Assembly: GCA_009869945.1 (NCBI GenBank)
Contig: WIXG01000139.1
Span: forward strand, 62,001-126,000
DNA from: Mesaphorura yosii
Lineage: Eukaryota > Arthropoda > Collembola > Poduromorpha > Tullbergiidae
Length of the DNA: 64,000 bases
Direction of reading: 5' to 3'
The first letter of the stretch is position 1; every line of letters begins with the position of its first letter. The notes beneath the pieces were generated by a model, which ran no database searches, had not been told where the DNA came from, and saw only the letters and a list, made by a program, of their open reading frames with translations. The translations under genes and the position numbers were made by a program. Below, one piece after another: positions 21,964 through 34,200 of the stretch.

Positions 21964-24900
21964 ATGGATTCATACAATGGGGTGAACCATGCATCGGCAC
22001 AATAGGAACACCACACCCGCCACAAAAACTACAGCACAACTGGTCTTTTGCATCTGATGAATCAGGGCCTCAGACTCAATAGCAACCATATTATTTCTGC
22101 ATCTTGGGAAATGCACAATACAAGAATGATTCCAGAAGCTGAGGTGACTTTTCTTGAATAGTTTGTGGATTTTTCAAAAGTTGCTTGTTATCAGAGTTTT
22201 TATCGAAGAGAAAGCATGAAATAAGCACTTTTGCAAAAGTTGTGTTCATAATTATACTTTCCGTCTTGACAGTCATATCATCGTGACTATTCAGCCACGA
22301 CCACAATGATGCATTTGGATCGATTTGGGGTCGAAAATTGTATGTGCCCGAGATGAGACAGGCGCACGACACGTAGACAAGACACGACATTAATCACTGA
22401 ATCGCAATTTGGAATGCCTCGCCTATGATAGAAAGTCGAAAACCTTTAACTGTGGCAGTTTGGCAACTTATAAGCAACCCAGATTTTGACCTGGTAAATA
22501 ACTTCATTTTCTGTCTCATTTGTTGTGTCAAAAATCATGTGCACTAGAACAAAGTGATAATAAGTATCACATCATTCTTTCACTTACATACTTTTCAAGT
22601 CTATGGTGGCTTGGGTTTGTCAATTCCGGGTGGAGACAGGAAGTCGAAAGCATTGATTCAAATGAGTGCGAATGATTTCATTACCAAGATGTCAGTGACA
22701 TATTAAGAGTAACATCATCACAAATTAAAGTCTCTGTTCCATCAATTCGCTTCGCCTCGGGCCTTGCCTACGGAAACTGATACCACTTTTGATGCAGGGC
22801 AAAAAAACAGCAGTTCTACCTATCTAAAATTCCTTTAATTTTCATAGCATCAATTCTCCTAATTTGGGTCGGATTTCAAACTAAGACGCATTATCCATTA
22901 ATGAAGTTGGTCACTGGGTGCGTGATACCGCAGAGAAAGCGGAAGAAAGTACCAAAGAATAGATTGCATGGCCCTTACGCAAAACTCTCGTTGTGTTACA
23001 TAGGTGGCAGTGAAACAACGTTAGACGTATTGTCACCGTATTACGTGTGGTTTTTTATCCTTCGCTCCTTGGATGACCTTGATCCTTATTTTCCCGTGTT
23101 TTTCGACTTTTCACTGCAGAAAAGTTTTCTCCGTCTTAACAATTGGTTGGGAGCACAAACTGTCAAATTTGTCGCGACAATCCTTTGTAATGCGACTGAG
23201 TTACGACCACGCATTCATTTGGCACAACTCGCGTATTGAATGACAAACCAAAACCTCACTTATTCCAGTTGACGCTGCGTTCAGGAGACTACTGTTGAAA
23301 CATACTGGACCAAAAGCCTTAAGTCATGAATAACAAAGGATAAGTTCGAACGCGCGTAGTGCTTTCTCGCCTTCCTTCGATAGACCGTACTCAACCAACG
23401 AGTTTTACCTGTAAAATCAGTAAAATGTGCAATATCTCATCATCTCATGCATTTTCTTCGGCAGAAGAAAGTCTTGCCAGAAACGGCCTACCTACGACGC
23501 TTCGCGTGTCTGTGCAGCCAATCTAAATTCCAGATGCCAATTGTTATTCCACTAGCAGGACGTGAACTGGAGGACCGATTGGGTGATGGAATGCACGGGA
23601 TCAATACACAGTGTGCAGTGCATGTGTAATACAACGCCTGGAAATAAATTGGCTGATAAGGGAATAATAGCCTGGCTGAGAATCCCGACTGAAACACGAT
23701 GGGGATGGATTTGGGTTTACACGTGTACACTCTCCATTGGCATTATCTTGTATAATAAAACGTAATGATACAGAAGTGCATGCAGGGCAGGAGGTTCTCA
23801 AATTCGCGAGCCAGGCTTCCTTTCCTCTCGAGAGATAAGTGATAACCTCATGAGAGCATCCTGTGGTCAATATCAATGAAATGCTCAATGCTCGAAACCG
23901 AACGCCAGTCTATGCGATGAAAGTACAACGTATGGTAGAAACCGGGAGGGCACGGAGTTCACGTCTTGGGTAAATACTACATTAACCTACTAAAGGATTT
24001 CCTAAAAATATTACAAGCGTGGAAATATCACTAGAAAGCTATACATACAATATCCTGCCTTTGCCTTTCACTGCTTTCCAAAATTCCATAATCCATTAAC
24101 CTGCGTTACAAGAACGAACCTTTAACCTGCTGCTGCAGTGCAGGCGCCTACACATTTCGATTCAGCTTTCAAGTACGCTATAAATACAGTATACCGGGCT
24201 ACAAGCACGAGAACAATTTTTATGTTTATTTGATTCGAATCCATCAATCTTGATTTCCATGTGGAAATTTTTATCTGGTACCTTTGCTCGCTCCGCTTGT
24301 GCATTGCATTGCACTGCATTGGTTCGACTCATAAGCCATTTACATAATATATTGGCTTTATATGTCCGGGAAAGGAATGGGTGCTGCTCTGAAGCAATGC
24401 ATTGTGTTGAATTGGATAACGCTGCAATATAAATAATGTGTGTGACCTGAAGGGAAATTCTTACAGGACAAAAATTGCTGACGGTCAACACAAATACGAA
24501 TCCAGGGCTCACTGTTCATCGACAGAAAATAACAATGACTGAGAGCTAGCCAGGTTTGACAGATTTGCATTTCTCATTCGCCAACGCCGACTTCCTCTTT
24601 CTTAATATTCAGCTCCACAACACCACCATTGCCATTTGCCATTGCGTAATAATAATTTTTGGGTCTGCTTCTAGGTGATGTGTGAAAATTTGAGCGCACA
24701 AAGGCGCTGAGAATAATTGCTTTCATTGCCTTTACCTATTATTAATAATCCACCTTTTGTTGCCTCCCCGACTTTATTTGTGCATCGTGCTTTCTCGCTG
24801 TTCATGCTTCAGTGTCTGTCAACCTTTCATTATTTTTTCACAAAAGCACCGCTGTCTAATTGAAATTGCGCTGATCAATGGAGCTCACATTTGAGAAAGA

Positions 24901-26726
24901 CCAAAATCTCGAGTTCGGTGTCATTTTCGTTGGTTGCAATTTTCGAAGTCTATTGTGAGAGCTAGTACTAAATTGATGGTAAATCTATTTATCATCAAAT
25001 GTCGTATTCTAGGAGGTTAAATAGCGTTTACATTCTTGTTTCAGCTTGCGAATTGATAATCAAATTCTCAATTTCCTTGCACAGGTAAAAACACAAGAAA
25101 ACATTGTATTGCACGGGCCTCGAATCCCTGAAGACTCCAGCAATATTATGTTATTTCCTTTATTGTTACTGAAATCCGTAAATATGGAATTATCGAATGC
25201 TAAAACCATGTTCTTGTCTGAACATTGTATCAACGTGGTGTTCGCAGTCAAGAATACTCGAGACTGCGAAGTGTATACGCTCAATTACTGCATTGTAGCA
25301 TTTCCTGAATATTTGGTCTGACTCGCGCCGCTTGCTTCTTTCCATTTTTGCACTGATATGCGTTTACTGTTTGGTTTTAAACGCTCCGTACTCACGCTCG
25401 TACACAGTTTGAAAGTTTAGAATCGATGAGTGCTCGTAATTGGTATTTATCGTCTTGAGCTCGTTCGCCAACCGCCGCATAAAATATTATTATCAATTAC
25501 TCTGACTTTAATGACTGAGCGACTCGGGGACTGAATCCGGCGAAATTCGAGTGGCTTACGACCCCATATTCACGATCGCAAACGCCGTCTCTCAGTATGC
25601 GCGGCTTTGAACGATCCCGAGTTATAACGCGTACTTCTTAAACAAATTACATGACATTATGAAGGCAGTTTGCAGTAATGCTCTTTAAAATTCCATCGTC
25701 TTTCCACTACTCGCAATCGCGCGATTATTTGCAGCTCCAGCCAAGTGCATTGGCATAGTGGCAGTAATGAACAAGCAAACAGAGAAAGCGGCAGCCTGGC
25801 TGGGAATTGACTATTGGGCCTGGTCTGGTTGCCTATTCAGCCTACTGTGACATGTTTAGTTTTAAAGGTCACTTCACAATTGGCCTCGTTCAAAATGAGA
25901 CGGCTCTTGCTTGCTGAAAGAAATTACAAGGCGACTTTCAATAGTTCAAACGCAAACTGCGTACACGTGAAAATTCGCACCTCACGCTTTGTATAAATCT
26001 ACTTCCTCTGCGGACGCTTTAATGAAAATTAATGACGCTTCTAAAATGTCTAATTCAACAAAACGCCTGGCTGTTATGAATCGCACCAGTGTGAAATCAA
26101 ACGGCACATTAAAGCCGTGGGGAATATTTTAATCTTTGTGCACGTGAAATGCAAATAAAGAATAATTAAATATGAATGAATTAATCTCGCTACAGATTTG
26201 TTATTCGTGTTACCCAATTATGCGCTACTCTGTTTCGTGTTTTCGGACGACCTCAGTCGGCTGCTTCCACATTTCTGTAAAGTGAAATTCAGAGAAAGGA
26301 ATACTCCCATGAGGAACTTATTAAACCTCGAGTAATTCATATGTTATGAATCCAAAAGTCGTAAGCATTGAATGTTTGCATATGAATCACGCTTATGCGA
26401 GCATCCGGAACGTCTCGCTGCTTATTACCAATTCTACATCGGACATTTATTACGACAATTCGTTTTCGGCAGCCCTGTAAAAGAATTTTTATGGGACCAG
26501 AGCGTATGACTTGTGCTCCGGCTTCAGGTTGAGTGCTCGTTAAATATTAAATGAATTTCATGCCCACACTAAATCATGTCGAACGACGCATTGCGAAATA
26601 GCTTCATACTCGTAGTGTCGTGATAGACTTCATCTCTGGCCAGTCGTAGAAAAGTTAGCGCATGATACTCGTTGCTCATTAGTTTGCCGAGCTCGAAGGC
26701 AACTTTCGTTCGCAGCAACCATGCTA
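21964..26726. other. Gene-free stretch, possible regulatory patches
   Basis: No coding region recognised; frames such as 22901-23239 plus (112 codons) and 24162-24512 minus lack family features. The part from about 25450 to 26220 is AT-rich, with several TAAT/ATTA cores, a CACGTG at 26141-26146 and an octamer ATGCAAAT at 26149-26156. Confidence 0.35.
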
Positions 26727-28269
26727 CACTCCTTTCAATATAGATAGGGCAAGACCATCTTCTTCGGATATCTTTCTCTCAATCCAGTGTATTGGGCTAA
26801 TTTTTTCACAGGATGTAGTAAGGCTATGTACCGTTAATTGATAACTCTTTGGTGATTCCTGCCCTTTCACGAAATGAATGAATAAAAATGAATTGAAGTG
26901 TTCAATAAAGATAGGACAATTTCGGGTCATTCTACGTTTGCATTCAGAGCTGAGCAGTTCTAGCTTCTGTTTCTGAAATGGGGCGAGAGTCGTGATAAAC
27001 GGAGGTTGAGAAAGGGCAAATTCAGTTGTTAAATAAGATCAATCGATCTCATCAAGTTGTGGGCAATAATTTACGACTGGGCGATTCGTGAGGTACCAAA
27101 AAACCTCCTGGGCGTCCGAAGGAGATCGCAGAACGAGATAAGAGAAAAATTGTTCGTCTGGCAGAATCTAGAGAGTATTCCTTGCGAGAAATGCAAGCAG
27201 AAATGGAGCCAAAATTCTCAATTGGTACCATTGATGGTGTCCTGAAGCAGCGCCCATACCTCTGATGGTGCACTAAAGTTCGTCAACCACCGCTCACGAA
27301 TCAGCACAAAGCTGCCAGACTTGAATTGGCCAAAACTCATGTCCTGGGACAAAGAATGGCAAAAGGTTCTCCTCTCTGATGAGAAAAGGTGGAATTTAAT
27401 GGCCATGACATTGCAGCTACTGACATGATATCAGGAACGAGAATGAGATCTTTTCTAAACGTCAATCAGGCAAGTCAACGGTCATTATGGCCACTACGCA
27501 ATCATAAACAAATGAATTCGAGCAACATAATCAGCTATTTCTAAAGTCAAGAAATTATGTTGCTCAGGAAGCGGAACTGTTATGTTTTGGGGAGGTTTTG
27601 GCTAAAATTGGGCAACTTCTCTTGCAGAAATAAAACTCAAATCTAACTCATTGGGCTATCAGCAAGTGTCGGAGGACAATCTGCTTCGTCGTGCGAAACG
27701 AGTGTCAGACAGGGGATGGACATTCCAGCACGACAACGCTAGCATTCATTCATCCAGCAGCACGTTGACAGAAAGCGAGTCAGAGTTTTGCCATGACCAT
27801 CGAAGAGCCCTGGCCTCAACCCCATAGAGAATCTCTTGGATATCATGGTTCGCGACGTCTATGCTCATGGCCGCCAATACAACACGCTTTCCCAGCTAAA
27901 GTTTGCAATTTCGAGGGCATGGAACAATTTGTCTCTTCCCACGTTGAGAAACTTGATTAACAGTATGAAAAATAGAATTTTTGAAGTCATTACTAATCGC
28001 GGAAGTATGACACATTACTTAATTTATAGCTAGAAGCAAGCAGTTACAAATATTATAAATGTTTTCAAAATTGTCTTATCATGATTGAACACCAATCATT
28101 CGAATTATTTTGACTTGCTCGTATTGTTGTGGGTCAAATTCACTCAGACTCACATGGTAAGTTGGTACAGACCCTGCCCACCTCCTGTGAAAAAAATCAG
28201 CCCCGACCCACGGGAATGAGAGAGATGTCAATAAAAGATGGTCTTGTCCTATCTATATTGAAAGGAGTG
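26727..28269 (+). mobile_element. Decayed Tc1-like transposon with IR/DR ends
   Basis: The termini CACTCCTTTCAATATAGATA (left, matching for about 35 bp) and its complement (right end, one mismatch) are flanked by TA on both sides (26725-26726, 28270-28271), the Tc1/mariner target duplication; length 1543 bp. A related 24-bp copy lies inside each arm: 26897-26920 and, inverted, 28070-28093. The arms are therefore about 195-200 bp with two repeats each, an IR/DR design. Plus-strand transposase remnants include a helix-turn-helix part (GRPKEIAERDKRKIVRLA near 27110), the first catalytic Asp in SDEKRWNL (27378), the second in QHDNASIH (27732) and the Glu in NPIEN (27827). The frame is broken by several stops and shifts, and the D-to-E distance (95 bp) is too short for DD34E, so it is inactive. 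Confidence 0.93.
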
Positions 28270-31200
28270 TAGGCGAAGCAGGTGATGATTGCCGACAACT
28301 TGTGACCCAATGCAAATGCAATAACTTTTTCCTCTAAGAATTGTGTTAATGGAATATTTAAGTTCATACTTCAGTTCATGAGTTTATGAATAAACAAGAG
28401 ATACTGCGCTTTCTTATGAGTTATTTCCACGTGGAAATGCCACAGAGATTTCAGGTCGTTTTTTTTTTAGAAGTGTGCACTGCGCACGACTGCATAAGAT
28501 CTGGCTTGAATGGGGACAATTTCACATTGCACTTCAGGAAGCTGAATACAATGCCGTGATTGATAACTGACTTGCCTGCTCCATACCAGAAATGGAATTC
28601 GAAAAATAGTGGCTATAATTTATACATTCGTTATTGCTTGGAGACATGCGGGCCGAAAGTCAGCGGGCGGGGAGTCCGTTCCAAATGTCAACATGCAATC
28701 GTTGAAGTTTCGGGTTCAGCGGGAATCCTTCTCGACATATTTATAAGTCATCGGTCATGTCCTGAGTTTGTGCAACTGTTTGTATTGCAGGCACAACACA
28801 AATCTTAATTGCGTAGGGAATTCTTAGAACTGGTGAGAGCAACCGGCACGAAATTATGCGTAGCTTTCTTCTAATCGGTATCGAATTAATTGTCTCCGTT
28901 GCCCGTTACTCGAGCAGTTCAGGTTCTATAAATACAAAAGACCTTGTCATGGGCCTTGAACGGAGTCTCGTCTCGCATTCGTAGTCGAGCTTATCAGTTA
29001 TTGCCTTTTCTCACACACATTGTGACTCGTGACATTCCGTCGTAGCCTGACATTCAAAAAAGCAATAAAACTATCTGCACGACATGTGCGCTCTATAAAA
29101 ATCCTAATTAAGTGTGTCATTCTATAAAAAAATGAAGCGATTCGTATGCAGACGCAAAAGGAAGGTGTGCGTTCCTGTCTGCTGTGTTTTGTGTAAGAAC
29201 TTAATTCAAGTTTTCTTCGCAGTCCTTCTCGTCGGTGTTTCCTTTCTCGAGTAGGCAACTAGGTTACAGTTACAAGGAACGAGCAGTCCACTATTTGCCA
29301 TTTGTGTATACTTTATTTTTGCAAGTCACAAGTTCGTTTTATATTCCATTTCCTAAATAAAAGCAAAGTCACTTGGTTGTTGGCTTATCCACGCCTATTT
29401 CAGACATGTTCTATTTCCCGTGTGCTTTTGCTCGCTCGCCGCTTTATATTTTTTGCAGACATGGCGTGTTTGGAACTTAGTTTTCCTTCGACCGCTCTAT
29501 AATGAGGAATTATTTAGCTTTCTTTCTACAATTTCTGCTCCCCTTTAACAAACAACTATTTTCCATTAATATAAATACTACATCGGGAATTGCCAGCTAT
29601 ATTCAATACGGGGCCAATTCAATACGTGTTAGTCGCTGGGGTATCTTAAGCTGGCCATAACCGCTGCTGAATTGTGTCCAGGCAATTTTGTGTTTGTGCC
29701 GAGCATTACGTGCGCGATTTAAATCAACCTTTCTGGACTCGCCGGAGTGAAGCATATAAATATGTAAACTTCTAGGCCTCTGGGGCAGCGGGCAGCACGT
29801 TATAGCAGAAACAAAGTGATCATAATTATCAAATCGCGTGATAACTTTGAGAAATCTACATACGAATAACCAATACCTTAAAGTAGCCTCGCATAGCAAT
29901 TTCAGGAGCAGAAATGCGCCTTCTTCGCTGAGGAAGTTGTCTCATTTGGGCACACACATATTATTAGAAGGTAATTTGCAAAGCAAAATATGAAAGCTCT
30001 GCTTTTCCATATAACTGCAGAGAAACAGTAGAATACAGTACAGGCATCATGGAAATGTTTCTGTGCCGCTGTTTGGAGAGAGGCAAATCATTCTCGGAAC
30101 CTTTCACTTGACTGCTGCTGGAAAAACATTCCCATTGAAAAGAAAGAATCGCTCATGGGCTACGGCTTAGCACTTTCACGCTCCACCGGCCAGCTTTTGC
30201 TAGCACAACCCCCTCCCCCCTCCCGTCAACCAACACGCGGGCACATGCACTTGGGCATTTCGGTCGTAACACGGCACTCATGGTGAAATTCGATCAAGTT
30301 AAATTAGCGAGACAGAGTTGTTTTATAAAATAGCACTAATCTATCGAGACCATCTACGAAAGGCACGACACGGCAGGCCATGAAATAAATTATAAGCTCA
30401 GACTCGGTAGGACCATGCAGGTAAGAGTCATAGCTCAATGGGAGATGGGACTCGATTGGAGAAAGTGAAATTTAGATTTATTGTACGTATATTAACAGTT
30501 GTTACTGCACTGCCTAATACAGCTTAATGGTAAGGTTATATCCGCTGCGATGGCCCGTTTTTTGCATACGTTAAATCTCTGAATTAAATCTAATCTATTT
30601 TTCAATCATTTAAGCGCTTTAATAAATCGACTCGCGAAAGTTAAAGTGAGATGTTTTGAATTTGGAATATGCCGAGGGAGAATGTCTGCGTCTGCAATTT
30701 GTGTCGCAGGTTAGTCAGAATTGTGCAAAAATCAAAAACGCGCGTCCAACTGAAACATTAAGAATGTGACTTCCTGACTTAAATTAGGTACTGAATGTTT
30801 CATGGAGTAAGCATACCGTGTGAACCTTCACTCACTTTCATGACACGTTAATGTGGGTCTTATTTCATCGAGTGTGTGTGTATGCTTTAGATCAATAAAA
30901 TAAATAATCAAATCGTAGTTATTGTTATTGTAGCCAGCCACTGTGGGCAATGTGTTGAGTGCAGCGTGCAAACCTTGGTGGGCCCACCACCGCAAAGCGT
31001 CATAAAACAACGGCAATGCAACAACTACTCCAAATCTAGCACACAAACAAACCAGCAAAAAATGGAAACAACGGCAATGCATCGTTTTACCAGTGCAAGG
31101 AAATGTGGAATGGCAGCGCGCGGAAGCTTGGCTGAATGCAAAGGGAAAGTTGTGCTCAAAATAATTACACACTGCTACTTTTTGTGCTGGGTGCTGTACT

Positions 31201-34200
31201 TCTGCGAAAACGAAAAGTCACGCAACAATTTTTGTCTCCTTGCTTTGACTGAGTATTTCTGACACGCTTTGTTGTTTTACGAATCAAACGGCGGTCACAA
31301 ACAGAGCAAAGTGCTGTCACGCTGCGCTGTCTTATCGCACATCTCTGGGAAATCAGGTCGTTTTAAACTGGTGCCCTAATTTCAAGGGGCAAATACGGGC
31401 CACACATGTTGGTTGGAATAAAACACGCTGCTTGATCTGTGCGCGGATGTGATCATTAATGTCAAAAACGACAAAGCATGAATTTTATGAGCATGTCGAG
31501 AGACATGACATAAAAGAGATAATTGTCATCTTTCTACACAACGCAGCCGACAAAGGGCTAGATTGACACATGTCGGCATGTCTTGTGTTTACTCTTTCGT
31601 CCCCACGGCCTTGACATATTTGACTTGCCGACTCTTGTCACATCACATCATCGCACATGTATCTCATTAAGTAAGTGCGGGACAAATTTCTGGAGCATTC
31701 TTCTCAATATTAGAATTATCCCAAGGGAATTCAGGTTTCCAAGAAATGAAACCCAACAAAACAATCTCTTGATCATTGCTGATCAAAAGGAAGCAAAAAC
31801 GAAGACGAGGCCAATCTAAACAATAAAACAAGTATTAATCGCATGAGTGGCATGGATTCCAGTCTGTATCATTGTATCGTCCAATTTCTCAATAACTAGA
31901 GTAAAGGCAAACACGGTAGAGCGCAGAAGTCTCCCGAAGGAGCAGAAAGCAGAACATTGCTGCACAGCTTCGGCAGACGGAGAGGAAATAGGAAATGAAA
32001 GATGCTGGCCGAGCAACAAGTTACCATCATCCATTTTATTACTATCAAGAGCTGACATCTTCCTAACGGGAAGGCACGCCAGGAAGGAACCTACTTTCCA
32101 GTCTCAGCTTGTCTGTGTCAACACCGAGCTGAACATTGAACATGGTGATTTCAGTGATAGTTTCGCCTCTTATCTTCACAATAGCTTGCAGAAACGGCTA
32201 ATTTCAATGTACTATCAAGAAATGATTTGCTTCAGTGCTGCTACGCGTGGTCTGCTTCTTCTCTGATGTATGGCTTTTGAAAGCATTTATTATGCAACAC
32301 TCTTGGCCATTTCAAGGCTCCAAGTTCGGCGCCCGCATTATGCCAGTGTTATTGCCAACGCACTGCAATAAATTGTGCGAATTGACTTCCTAAGCACTGT
32401 CACCATCGTAAAAATGTGAATGGACGATGAAATATGAATGAACTAATTTAATGCGGTCTTTAGCATCCCTACAAACCATAAAATCGATCATGGTATGGCG
32501 CTTGGCAAGGCCACGGCGCTGGAATTTACGACCTATCGAGCTTGAAGTTGAGCGGTTTAATAATGTAGGATGTCACTCGTGATTCACAAGTCGTCTTGTC
32601 CTGCTCACTTGATCCGGCGACAGTGTAATTGAAAGCACAAGACCACGTTAAATCTGCTCACATAAATATTTGCTATTGACGACGCGGCTGTTCCTGCCTG
32701 GTGTGAAATTGTACATTATTTTTCTCTATCAAGTGCACATGGTCTTTCTTTCATGCGATTAGACATTTCCTTTCGCACAACAGCCGCCGACGTGTCGCGT
32801 ACATATGTCATGGTCTCGGTGCTTCTATTTTCTTCTTTATCGGGAAATAACAGCTCGCAGGTGTGATTGTGTATCACCTTACACAATGCGCCACACATGT
32901 GCTAAAAGACAAGGAGGAGAGCAAGGCAATAGCTTTGAGCTATTTGATACACGAGAGTGCACATTTTTACAACTCTCCTCGTCCTGCCGCTGCGGCTGTT
33001 GCTACTACTTAAGAGTCGAGGAAGATAAGAAGCAGAAGCGTGGGCAATATTGTGGCAAAAATAATAGGGTCATCATAATAGACCACTGAGTTGAAAAGCG
33101 TAGCAGAAGGAATGGATCTTGTTCTCGGGCGTGTGAGTGAAAGTCACATTATTTCGTAGTATCGTAAAAATGCTATACATTTATAATACTCCGAGTCCTG
33201 TCCCGCGTACGTGGAGTGGAGATGAGCACAAAAGTATCTCGAATGGGCTCTCTGAGCGTTGCAGCACTGTTTGGATAACGTCAGGCACAGGGAAGAAAGT
33301 AGATGAGTATCCGTCGCGTAGTCATTATTCTATTATAAGTTTACTTTCTTGGCTGAGCCAAACCATAAGCTTAAGTATAGCCGGAGGATAAAGGAAAAGA
33401 ACAGGAAAATTCAATGGAGAATGCACGGACGATGAGTTTGAGCAACTTGAATCAAAATAAGCAAATAGCAGAAAATAAGGTTCATTCTTTTGTGCCTTGG
33501 CATTTAAGGCCATCTTGTACACTGACTCTGTGCTCGTACCGTATCAGGCTTGAATCGAGGTTGCGACGACGAATGTGGAATAAAAGTGTATTATTTTCTA
33601 TTATGTGGGGCTAAAAGAAATGTATTACATTTACAAAATAAGAAATAAGAAAAATGTGCTGTCCTGTGCCCCGTACGCTCGCTTTCCAGCCAGGAGAAAG
33701 CGCGCACTCGTGCACAAGCTACGCCAAGTCCGCTCAAATACAGACTTGTAGACTTAGCCATTGCTGGAATAGATAAGTAAGATTTTACGTGCATTATTAT
33801 TATATTGCATTGCCGCCTTAGTATGAAATTGATCTCTATATTGTGTTCAGTGCAGTCTACGACTACCACGATGCGTACTTTGCGTTTGCATTTTTTGAAA
33901 GAACAAGAACAATGAAAGTCTTTTTCTCGATGTACACCTACGGGCTGCGTACGGCACAAGATGGTGAGATAGAGAACAAGAAAAGAGGATATTGTATTAG
34001 AAATGCCAAATTCAATTACTTTAATAAGTATTCCTATTCTCACTGCAGTCGCTTGCTCGCTCCTCCACCCGTGAATTCCTGTGACGCGGTTTGCCCTTTG
34101 CCTTTCGTATACGCTTAAGTTTCATTGTCTTTATTTTTGAATAAATATCTTTATTTGACTTGAATGAGAGAATTCATGCACACATGCGATTATGGAAAGA

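Noticed and set aside
22901-23239. 112-codon plus-strand frame with a basic start (QRKRKKVPKNR)
   Set aside because: The basic patch resembles a localisation signal, but the rest matches no family and no neighbouring exon exists.
30421-30470. TAGCTCAATGGGAG, similar to a tRNA A box
   Set aside because: The only B-box-like word follows after about a dozen bases, far too close, and no cloverleaf can be drawn.
31847-32266. 139-codon plus-strand frame
   Set aside because: No recognisable family, no promoter or poly(A) context, and a competing frame on the other strand.
33591-34043. 150-codon minus-strand frame
   Set aside because: Cys/Ile-rich mixture without domain features, overlapped by another frame on the plus strand.
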